Positions 57,986 through 64,000 of a stretch of 64,000 nt of DNA are shown one piece after another. The notes beneath the pieces are model-generated. The model ran no database searches, was not told the origin of the DNA, and saw only the letters and a program-made list of their open reading frames with translations. The position numbers and the translations under genes were made by a program. The stretch lies in NCBI RefSeq assembly GCF_028737205.1, contig NZ_JAQZAL010000002.1, forward strand, positions 1 to 64,000, given 5' to 3'. The DNA comes from Actinomycetospora lutea. Its GTDB lineage: Bacteria > Actinomycetota > Actinomycetes > Mycobacteriales > Pseudonocardiaceae. How positions within the stretch are numbered: the stretch's first letter is position 1; every line of letters begins with the position of its first letter.

Positions 57986-59085
57986 GGGTGCAGGTCGTGG
58001 GGGCGCCGGTTCACCGACTCGCCGCCGGACTCGGTGACGACCACGATGTCCTCGATGCGGGCGCCCCACCGGCCGGGGAAGTAGATGCCCGGCTCGACGC
58101 TGAAGGCCATGCCCGGCTCGAGCGGGAGGTCGTTGCCGTCGACGATGTAGGGCTCCTCGTGCACCTCGAGGCCGATGCCGTGGCCGGTGCGGTGCACGAA
58201 GTACTCGCCGTACCCGGCGTCGCGGATGATCGCGCGGGCGGCCTCGTCGATGCTCGCGGCCGTGGCGCCGGGGCGCACCGCGTCGACCGCGGCAGCCTGG
58301 GCGCGCTGGAGCACCGCGTAGACCTCGCGCACCTCGGCGTCGGGCTCCCCCACCACGTAGGTGCGGGTGGAGTCGGAGTTGTAGCCGTCGGGCAGCGGGC
58401 CGCCGATGTCCACGACGACGACGTCGCCGGTCTGCAGGACACGGTCGGACAGCTCGTGGTGCGGGCTCGCGCCGTTGGGTCCCGAACCGACGATGACGAA
58501 CGCGGCCTCGGCGTGCCCGGTCTCGAGGATGGCGCGGGTGATGTCGGCGCCGACCTCGGCCTCGGTCCGCCCCGCGACGAGCCACCCGGGCACGCGCGCG
58601 TGGACGTCGTCGATGGCGGCCCCGGCCGTGCGCAGCGAGGCGATCTCCTCGGCGTCCTTGCGCATCCGCAGCTGCCGCAGGATCGGGGTGGCGAGCTCGA
58701 GGGTCGCGCCGGGCAGCGCGTCGCGCAGGCCCAGGACGTGCAGGGCCGGCATGTCCGCGGCCACCGCGACCCGCCGGACGTCTCCGAGCGCCGAGGCGGC
58801 GAGCGCGTGCGGGTCGACCCCGTCGGTCCAGGTCAGCACGTCCATGGCCTCGACCGCCGACCCGTCCAGACCGGGGCGCTCGAGCGTCGGGACGACGAAC
58901 GCGGGCGCACCCTGCGCGGGCAGCAGCAGCGCCGAGAGGCGCTCGTGGGAGTGCTTGACGACGCCGGTGAGGTACTGCAGATCGGGCCCGGGGGTCACGA
59001 CCAGGGCGTCCACCCCGGCCTGCCGGGCGGCGGCGCGGGCCCGCTCGAGCCGGGCGGTGACGTGGTCGGGCGCGGTGCCGCTCAT
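57979..59085 (-). CDS. Xaa-Pro peptidase-like M24 metallopeptidase
   Basis: A 368-residue protein with a creatinase N-terminal domain (residues ~1-130) and a pita-bread M24 domain. The five metal ligands are present: Asp in DVVVVDIGG, Asp in YNSDSTRTYVVG, His in TGHGIGLEVHE, Glu in FSVEPGIYFPG and Glu in GARIEDIVVVT. Such enzymes remove N-terminal residues before proline, with Mn2+ or Co2+. The ATG start is followed by the first helix RLERARAAARQAGVDALVVT. It leads the probable M24-lnt-ppm operon; the hairpin at 59108 isolates it from the small HhH gene. Confidence 0.9.
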   Translation of the reverse strand: MSGTAPDHVTARLERARAAARQAGVDALVVTPGPDLQYLTGVVKHSHERLSALLLPAQGAPAFVVPTLERPGLDGSAVEAMDVLTWTDGVDPHALAASALGDVRRVAVAADMPALHVLGLRDALPGATLELATPILRQLRMRKDAEEIASLRTAGAAIDDVHARVPGWLVAGRTEAEVGADITRAILETGHAEAAFVIVGSGPNGASPHHELSDRVLQTGDVVVVDIGGPLPDGYNSDSTRTYVVGEPDAEVREVYAVLQRAQAAAVDAVRPGATAASIDEAARAIIRDAGYGEYFVHRTGHGIGLEVHEEPYIVDGNDLPLEPGMAFSVEPGIYFPGRWGARIEDIVVVTESGGESVNRRPHDLHPC

Positions 59086-59107
59086 GGTCGCCGAGCCTAG
59101 GTCAGAC

Positions 59108-59139
59108 GGGCGCGCCCCGGGGTGGCCCGGGGCGCGCCC
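59108..59139 (-). terminator. Perfect 14-bp hairpin after the small HhH gene
   Basis: GGGCGCGCCCCGGG (59108-59121), loop gtgg, and its exact complement (59126-59139), between the stop of the small HhH gene (59158) and the start of the M24 gene (59085). It is the most stable hairpin I noticed in the window. Confidence 0.6.
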
Positions 59140-59157
59140 TGCCGCATCACCCGGCTG

Positions 59158-59364
59158 TCACTCGGCGAGCTTGGCGAAGGCCTGCGCCCAGAGGAAGTAC
59201 TTGTTCGTGCCCAGGTCGCGCACGGTCTTGATGTTGAACGCCTCCTTGAGCTTCTCCGCGTCGCTCTCGCTGACGCCCTGCAGCGCGGCGACCGGCGCGT
59301 CGGCGATCTCCTGCGCGCTCTTGGTCTCGTACTCCTTGTCGAGCTTGGACGCGATGTCGCCCAT
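59158..59364 (-). CDS. Small helix-hairpin-helix-like protein
   Basis: A 68-residue acidic/Lys-rich protein. APVAALQGVSESDAEKLKEA followed by FNIKTVRDLGTNK resembles the helix-hairpin-helix of DUF4332 and of the small proteins in which it occurs, which can bind DNA non-specifically. The ending KYFLWAQAFAKLAE is an amphipathic helix. The function is unknown. The ATG has AGGGGAGA upstream. It is a single-gene unit, divergent from the DUF2339 gene by 144 bases; GTGTGG and GGACAC words occur there but no clear promoter. Confidence 0.7.
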   Translation of the reverse strand: MGDIASKLDKEYETKSAQEIADAPVAALQGVSESDAEKLKEAFNIKTVRDLGTNKYFLWAQAFAKLAE

Positions 59365-59508
59365 GGTCGTGTCTCCCCTCGCGTGTGGTCCCGGACACGA
59401 TCGTGCCCGCCGACGGTCCTCTTCCCCGTCGACCGCCCGGTCACGCGGCGGCGCGGTTGAGTAGATGTCCCCTGGGTGCGGCGGGCTCCCTCCGGGAGGC
59501 TCGCCGGT

Positions 59509-61521
59509 ATGAGCAGCCCGGTGCCGCAGGACGCGCTCCTCGCCCGCCTCGACGACGACCTCGCCGGCCTCTCCCGCGAGGTCGACCGCATCCGCGCGGA
59601 CCTGCGGACGCTGCGCCCGAGCGAGAGCCCGGCCCCGGCGCCGCGCCCCGGGCCGGTCCCCGCGCCCGTCCCGCCGCCCCCGCCCCCGGCGTGGACGCCG
59701 GCCGGCGCCTGGGCGCCCCCGGCGGCCTGGGCCCCGCGTCCCGGTCCTCCCCCGCGCGGGGTGCCGGCCTTCCCTCCCGGTGGCCGCGGCCCCGCCCGTC
59801 CGCCCCGCCCGCCGCGCCCACCCCGCCCGCCCCGGACCCCGCGCGTGGCCTGGACCCCCGCGCGCCTGTTGGCCGTCACCGGCGGCGCGACCACCGTCCT
59901 CGGCGTGGTGATGCTGCTCGTCCTCGCCGCGGGGCGCGGGTGGTTCGGCCCCGAGGCCCGCGTGGTCGGCGGCGCGGTGCTGGGCCTCGCGCTCGTCGGG
60001 ATCGGGGTCCGGGTGCGCCGCCGGGCCGGCGCGTCGGAGGCGCCCGCGGGTGCCGTGGCCCTCGTCGCCACCGGCGTCGCCGCGCTCTTCCTCGCCGACG
60101 TCGCCGCGGTGGCGCTCTTCGACCTGCTGCCGCTCGCGGTCGCGGCCCCGCTCGCCCTGGCCGTCACGGCGGGCGGGCTCGCGCTCGCCGACCGCTGGCG
60201 CCACCGGGGCCTCGCGCTCGGGGTCCTGGTCGCCGCGGCCCTCGCCGCGCCGCTCGTGGTGGGTGCGCCGACGCCGACGCTCGTCACCGTCCTGCTCGCC
60301 TCGCAGGTGGCCGCCGTGGTCGTGGCCCGCCGCCGGGCGTGGCCGCTCGTCGCCGCCGTGGCGTCGGTCGCGAGCACGCTGGCCGCGCTGGGCGCGGCGA
60401 TCCGGTTCCTCGCCGGCGGGACGTTCTCCGACCTGCCCACCACGCTCGCCGTGCTCGCGGTCCTCGCGGCCGGTGCCGCCACGGCCGTGGCCGTCGGGGC
60501 CCCGGGCCGGGCCGTGGCGACGTCACTGCTGGGCCTGCCGGTGCTCCCGGTCCTGCTCGTCGCGCCGGGCCTGGCCCGCGTGCCCGGCGCGCTGGTCGCC
60601 GGCGGTGTCGCGGTGGCCCTGCTGCTCGCCGTCGTGGCCCTCGACCGCGACCCGGCACACCGCCCGCTCGCGCTCGTCGCCGGCACCGCCGGGACCGTCT
60701 CCCTGCTCGTCGCGACCCTGATCGCCGTCGACTCCGGCCCGGTCTCCGTGCCGCTGCTCGCCGAGGCCGCGGTGCTCGCGGTCACCGCGGCCGCCGCCCG
60801 CCGCGTCGGGCCGCTGGTCGCCGGGGGCGCGCTCGCCCTCGTCGGCGGGGCCACCGCGCTGGCCGTCGACGCGCCGCCCGCGCTGGTCGCGGACTTCCCC
60901 ACCCGCCCGTTCGTCCTGACCGCGCCCGGCGGCACGGCCACGACCGCGGTCGTCGGCGAGCTCGTCGGCGCGCTCGCGACGTCGCTGCTACTCGTCGCGG
61001 TCGCCGCGGCGGCCCTCGCCGCGCTCACCCGCCTCGAGGCCCTGCGGGACCGCACCAACGCCGCGGTCGCGGTTGCCGGGCTCGGCCTGGTCGGGCTCTA
61101 CGGCGCGACCGGCACGGTGGTGACGACCGCGCTGCTCGTCTCCCCCACCCGCGGCGCCTTCCTCGTCGGCCACGTCCTCGTGACGATCTCCTGGACCGCG
61201 ATCGCCCTGGTGCTGCTGGTGCGCGGGCTGCAGTCGTCGCTGCCGCGGATCCTCGGGGGCGTGCTCGTCGCGGCGGCCGTGGCGAAGCTGCTGCTCTTCG
61301 ACCTCACCGCCCTCGACGGGCTCGCGCGGGTCGCGGCGTTCCTCGGCGCCGGCCTGGTGCTGCTCGCGGCGGGGACCGGCTACGCGCGGGCCGTCGCCGG
61401 GGCGGCCGGCGCGACCGACGGTGGGGCGGGCACGCCCGGCCCCACCGCCGCGCCCACCAGCCCGGCCAGCTCGTCGACGGTCGGCCCCTCGGCGACCGGC
61501 GGCCGCCAGCCGGAGGCGTAG
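59509..61521 (+). CDS. DUF2339 polytopic membrane protein
   Basis: A 670-residue membrane protein. Residues ~1-45 form an acidic/basic coil (LARLDDDLAGLSREVDRIRA), then ~70 residues of Pro/Ala-rich sequence, then roughly twenty transmembrane helices from ~residue 120 to 640. The DUF2339 block is FLAVTGGATT-like early (LLAVTGGATTVLGVVMLLVL) and VRGLQSSLPRILGGVLVAAA, then VAKLLLFDLTALDG near the end; the K-L-x-x-x-D-L segment is conserved in the family. No function is known. The ATG at 59509 has GGGAGG upstream. Its 3' end overlaps the convergent FAD gene by 142 bases. Confidence 0.8.
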   Translation: MSSPVPQDALLARLDDDLAGLSREVDRIRADLRTLRPSESPAPAPRPGPVPAPVPPPPPPAWTPAGAWAPPAAWAPRPGPPPRGVPAFPPGGRGPARPPRPPRPPRPPRTPRVAWTPARLLAVTGGATTVLGVVMLLVLAAGRGWFGPEARVVGGAVLGLALVGIGVRVRRRAGASEAPAGAVALVATGVAALFLADVAAVALFDLLPLAVAAPLALAVTAGGLALADRWRHRGLALGVLVAAALAAPLVVGAPTPTLVTVLLASQVAAVVVARRRAWPLVAAVASVASTLAALGAAIRFLAGGTFSDLPTTLAVLAVLAAGAATAVAVGAPGRAVATSLLGLPVLPVLLVAPGLARVPGALVAGGVAVALLLAVVALDRDPAHRPLALVAGTAGTVSLLVATLIAVDSGPVSVPLLAEAAVLAVTAAAARRVGPLVAGGALALVGGATALAVDAPPALVADFPTRPFVLTAPGGTATTAVVGELVGALATSLLLVAVAAAALAALTRLEALRDRTNAAVAVAGLGLVGLYGATGTVVTTALLVSPTRGAFLVGHVLVTISWTAIALVLLVRGLQSSLPRILGGVLVAAAVAKLLLFDLTALDGLARVAAFLGAGLVLLAAGTGYARAVAGAAGATDGGAGTPGPTAAPTSPASSSTVGPSATGGRQPEA

Positions 61522-62774
61522 ATCTCCCGGACCCGCGGGTGCAACGCGACCAGCGAGTCGGGCAGCGCGCGCATGGTGAGGTACGGCCCGACCACGGCCA
61601 TCAGCGAGCGGTCGACCTCGGTCGCGGAGACGACGAGGTCGGACGTCGGGGGCCGGGTCGGGTCGACGTCCTCGCCGGCCCAGCGCGCGGTCTGGGCGGC
61701 GTCGGTGGCGAGGTGGTCGAGGAACCAGGGCCGGATCCACGCGTGGCACCAGGCGTCCTGGACGAGCGCGAGGGCCTCCGGGTCGGCCCCGCCGCCGTCG
61801 TCGAGGAGCGCGAGCAGGTGCTCGACCTGCAGCAGCGACGTGGACACCCCGCGGCCCGCGGTCGGGTTGGTGGTGCACACGCTGTCGCCGACGTACACGA
61901 CGCCCGGCAGCGGCACCCTCCCGCGGTCGTCGAGCTGGCCGCGGTAGGTGTTGTGCAGCCGCCCGCCCGGCAGGACCGGCGAGATCGGCGCCGCCCGGGC
62001 CGGGTCGCACCAGGTGGCGAGCAGCGGGACGGCGGCGACCGCGGCGGCCCAGGCGGCCTCGTGGCGCAGGTCGGCGAGGCGGCGGTCGGCGCTCGGGCGG
62101 GCGATCAGCGTCGAGAAGGTGCCCGCGTCGTGGGCGAAGACGATGACGACGTAGCCGGCGTGCAGCGCGACCGCCCCGAGCGGCGAGTTCACCGGCCCCG
62201 GCTCCGCCCCGGGGAGCAGGCGGTACTGGCGCGAGACGTAGGCGAGGCCGCAGTCGGTGGCGTCGGCGGGCGCCCGCCGGTCGTCGGCGAGACCCGCCGT
62301 GCGTCCCGTCGCGACGAGGACCAGGTCGGCGTCGACCGCACCGTCGCGCAGCCGCACCCCGGTCGCCCGGCCGCACTCGCCCTGGACGGCCTCCGCCCGC
62401 GCCCGGATCCACGTCACCCCGGGCTCGGCCTCGGCGACGCGGCGCAGCTCGCGCTCGACGACCATCCGCCGGCACCGCAGGCCCGAGCCCGGCGGGACCT
62501 CGTCGCCCGCGACCGCGCCGTCCGGCCCGAACGGCTCGGCACCGTGGGCGAGCAGGGCGTCGAACGCCTCGGGCATCACCGCCCGGATGACGTCGACCGC
62601 CTGGGGTCGGAAGCCGTGCGGGTGGTGGAACTGCATGACCCCGCGCCGCGACCAGTGCTCGGCGTCGGCGGGGCCCGGGTCGTTGTCGACCAGCGCCACG
62701 CGGTGTCCCCGGCGGGCCAGGGCGACCGCACCCACGAGCCCGGTGGGTCCTGCGCCGACGACGACGGTGTCCAT
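61380..62774 (-). CDS. FAD-dependent monooxygenase-like oxidoreductase
   Basis: A 464-residue flavoprotein of the PHBH/geranylgeranyl-reductase fold. VVVGAGPTGLVGAVALARRG and VALVDNDPGPADAEHWSRRG bind FAD; the middle motif is VLVATGRTAGL, and VVYVGDSVCTTNPTAGRGVS is the GD motif that contacts the ribityl chain. Unusual is an early QFHHPHGFRPQAVDVIRAVM block, also seen in some actinobacterial oxidoreductases. The substrate is unknown. The ATG at 62774 has GGGAG upstream. The C-terminal 47 codons overlap the DUF2339 gene tail to tail. Confidence 0.82.
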   Translation of the reverse strand: MDTVVVGAGPTGLVGAVALARRGHRVALVDNDPGPADAEHWSRRGVMQFHHPHGFRPQAVDVIRAVMPEAFDALLAHGAEPFGPDGAVAGDEVPPGSGLRCRRMVVERELRRVAEAEPGVTWIRARAEAVQGECGRATGVRLRDGAVDADLVLVATGRTAGLADDRRAPADATDCGLAYVSRQYRLLPGAEPGPVNSPLGAVALHAGYVVIVFAHDAGTFSTLIARPSADRRLADLRHEAAWAAAVAAVPLLATWCDPARAAPISPVLPGGRLHNTYRGQLDDRGRVPLPGVVYVGDSVCTTNPTAGRGVSTSLLQVEHLLALLDDGGGADPEALALVQDAWCHAWIRPWFLDHLATDAAQTARWAGEDVDPTRPPTSDLVVSATEVDRSLMAVVGPYLTMRALPDSLVALHPRVREIYASGWRPPVAEGPTVDELAGLVGAAVGPGVPAPPSVAPAAPATARA

Positions 62775-62887
62775 GGCCGCTCCCGGGATCGATGCCCTCT
62801 GACCAGCGCACTCCTCCGCCGGCGCGTCCGTCAAGCACGGTGACCGTCGGCGTCGGGGCGAGCCCGGAGCGTGGGAAGCTGCCCGGT

Positions 62888-63868
62888 ATGGACGCGCCCG
62901 TGATGCTCCTCGACTCGGCCAGCCTGTGGTTCCGGGCCTTCTACGGGGTGCCGGCGACGCTGACCGCCGAGGACGGCACGCCGGTGAACGCCGCGCGGGG
63001 GTTCTGCGACATGGTCGCCCGCCTCGTGCGCGGCCGTCAGCCCGGCGCGGTGATCGCCTGCCTCGACCGCGACTGGCGCCCGGCGTTCCGGGTCCGCGCG
63101 ATCCCGTCGTACAAGGCGCACCGCGTCGACCCGTCGATGGGCGACCCGTCCTCCCCCGTCGGCGGCGCGCCCGACGCCGAGGCCGCCCCGCCCGAGCTCG
63201 GGCCGCAGGTGGAGATCATCCTCGAGGTCCTCGCCGCCGCCGGGATCCCGACCGCCGGCGCCGAGGGCTACGAGGCCGACGACGTCATCGGCACCCTGTG
63301 CGCCACCGAGACGACCGACGCGATCGAGGTCGTCAGCGGCGACCGCGACCTGCTCCAGCTCGTGCGCGACGAGCCCGCCCCGGTGCGGATCGTCTACATC
63401 GCCCGCGGCGTGTCGAAGTACGAGCTCTACGGCCCCGAGGACGTCGCGGCGCGCTACGGGGTGCCGGTCGCCCGCGCCGGCGACGGTTACGCCGAGATGG
63501 CGATGCTGCGCGGCGACCCCTCCGACGGGCTGCCGGGCGTCGCCGGCATCGGCGAGAAGACCGCGGCGCAGGTCGTGTCGAAGTTCGGCTCCTGGAACGA
63601 GATGATCAACGCGGTCCTCGACCGGTCCGACACCCGGATGTCCTCGGCCGTGCGCGCCAAGATGGCGAAGGCCGGCGAGTACCTCGTCAAGGCCCCGGAG
63701 GTCGTGCGCGTCGCCCCCGACGCGCCCCTCGACTGGACCGGCGAGCGCCGCAGCCTGCCCCACGGCCCGGTGGACACCGACAAGCTCGCCGAGCTCGCCG
63801 AGCGCTGGAACCTCACCGGCTCGGTCGACCGGCTGGTCGCGGCGCTCAGGGGCGAGGACGCGCCCTAG
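62888..63868 (+). CDS. 5'-3' exonuclease (FEN-like, DNA polymerase I N-terminal domain type)
   Basis: A 326-residue stand-alone 5' nuclease. MLLDSASLWFRAFYGVPATL holds the first metal Asp, IACLDRDWRPAFRVRAIPSY, then KAHR the arch, EGYEADDVIGTLC the E-A-D-D cluster, VVSGDRDLLQLV the G-D-x-D motif, and LRGDPSDGLPGVAGIGEKTA the helix-hairpin-helix that binds DNA. It removes RNA primers and flaps. It resembles the exonuclease next to rRNA helicase in mycobacteria (Rv2090-like). The ATG at 62888 has GGGAAG about 12 bases upstream. Confidence 0.9.
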   Translation: MDAPVMLLDSASLWFRAFYGVPATLTAEDGTPVNAARGFCDMVARLVRGRQPGAVIACLDRDWRPAFRVRAIPSYKAHRVDPSMGDPSSPVGGAPDAEAAPPELGPQVEIILEVLAAAGIPTAGAEGYEADDVIGTLCATETTDAIEVVSGDRDLLQLVRDEPAPVRIVYIARGVSKYELYGPEDVAARYGVPVARAGDGYAEMAMLRGDPSDGLPGVAGIGEKTAAQVVSKFGSWNEMINAVLDRSDTRMSSAVRAKMAKAGEYLVKAPEVVRVAPDAPLDWTGERRSLPHGPVDTDKLAELAERWNLTGSVDRLVAALRGEDAP

Positions 63869-63880
63869 TCGTTGCCGCGC

Positions 63881-64000
63881 CTAGCGATCCTGCTCGGCGA
63901 GCCAGGCCGCCGCGACCGTCTTGGGCGCGCGCTGCAGCCAGGCCTCCTCGACGAGCTCGCGCAGCTCGTCGGCGCCGATCCGCTCGAGCCGCACGAGCAC
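63881..64000 (-). CDS. MmcQ/YjbR-family protein, C-terminal fragment cut by the window edge
   Basis: The last 39 codons and a TAG stop of a minus-strand gene that continues beyond 64000: VLVRLERIGADELRELVEEA then WLQRAPKTVAAAWLAEQDR. The pattern R-L-x-x-I-x-x-x-E-L-x-E-L-x-x-x-A-W-x-x-x-A-P-K is the C-terminal helix of MmcQ/YjbR proteins, a CyaY-like fold with suspected DNA binding. It is convergent with the exonuclease gene, with 12 bases between the stops. Confidence 0.7.
   Translation of the reverse strand: MLVRLERIGADELRELVEEAWLQRAPKTVAAAWLAEQDR

Noticed and set aside
59385-62843. A 1,152-codon plus-strand open frame and other very long frames antisense to real genes (for example 1481-3517 and 3307-5418 beyond the glycosyltransferase)
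   Set aside because: They translate into Arg/Pro/Gly-rich sequence without family resemblance. In DNA this GC-rich such shadows are expected.

Overview
The window is 64 kb of very GC-rich actinobacterial chromosome. GTG starts are common, neighbouring genes often overlap as ATGA or GTGA, and several starts look leaderless. Gene content and order point to the Pseudonocardiales, for example Pseudonocardia or Actinomycetospora; this is an inference, since there is no rRNA here to check it. The gcvH-garA-ftsR-DUF151-merR-gcvP block matches mycobacterial Rv1826 to Rv1832, and rbpA next to lnt/ppm matches Rv2050/Rv2051c. I see no tRNA, rRNA, CRISPR array, transposase, integrase or phage gene. It reads as ordinary chromosome with short dispersed repeats.

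Layout. 0.1-5.9 kb: a TauE/SafE permease, an S4-domain RNA-binding protein, an orphan DUF742 gene, selD, a family 9 glycosyltransferase, a 3-hydroxybutyrate dehydrogenase-type SDR and a CDP-alcohol phosphatidyltransferase. 5.9-12.7 kb: the glycine cleavage and central nitrogen block (gcvH, garA, ftsR, a DUF151 nuclease, a MerR regulator, then a tandem glycine riboswitch and gcvP). 12.8-25 kb: a ClpN/HTH pair with an apparent self-repressed leaderless promoter, a hydrolase/AraC pair around a palindrome, an APC permease with a USP, an MFS carrier, a secreted peptidase-like protein, and an operon of two CNNM/CBS membrane proteins plus an FAD amine-oxidase-like protein carrying 39-bp tandem repeats. 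25-44 kb: coaA and many small accessory enzymes, each with its regulator (MarR, XRE, AraC, winged helix, TetR). 43.7-47 kb: sigma factor ShbA/SigD and the tmsB-tmsA pair for 10-methyl branched fatty acids. 47-53 kb: a BrkB-type membrane protein, a two-gene selenoprotein operon, an RHH regulator with a polyhydroxyalkanoate depolymerase, and a ligase-less LigD. 53-64 kb: a Gly/Ser-rich membrane-anchored protein, GDPD, rbpA with a SigR-type promoter, ppm-lnt-M24 peptidase, a small HhH protein, a DUF2339 giant membrane protein, an FAD monooxygenase, a 5'-3' exonuclease and the end of an MmcQ/YjbR gene.

How parts fit together. The most notable system is selenium-related. The genes at 48083-50038 encode a thioredoxin-like fusion protein (CPTC motif) followed directly by a UGSC-family selenoprotein, whose reading frame is interrupted by an in-frame TGA with a bacterial-SECIS-like hairpin just behind it. 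selD, at 2325-3326, supplies the selenophosphate such a protein needs. A second theme is PHB/3-hydroxybutyrate metabolism (depolymerase at 50.5 kb, hydroxybutyrate dehydrogenase at 4.5 kb). A third is cell-envelope lipid chemistry (tmsAB, lnt/ppm, CDP-alcohol transferase). A dispersed repeat of about 27 bp occurs both between and inside genes, in more than one reading frame.
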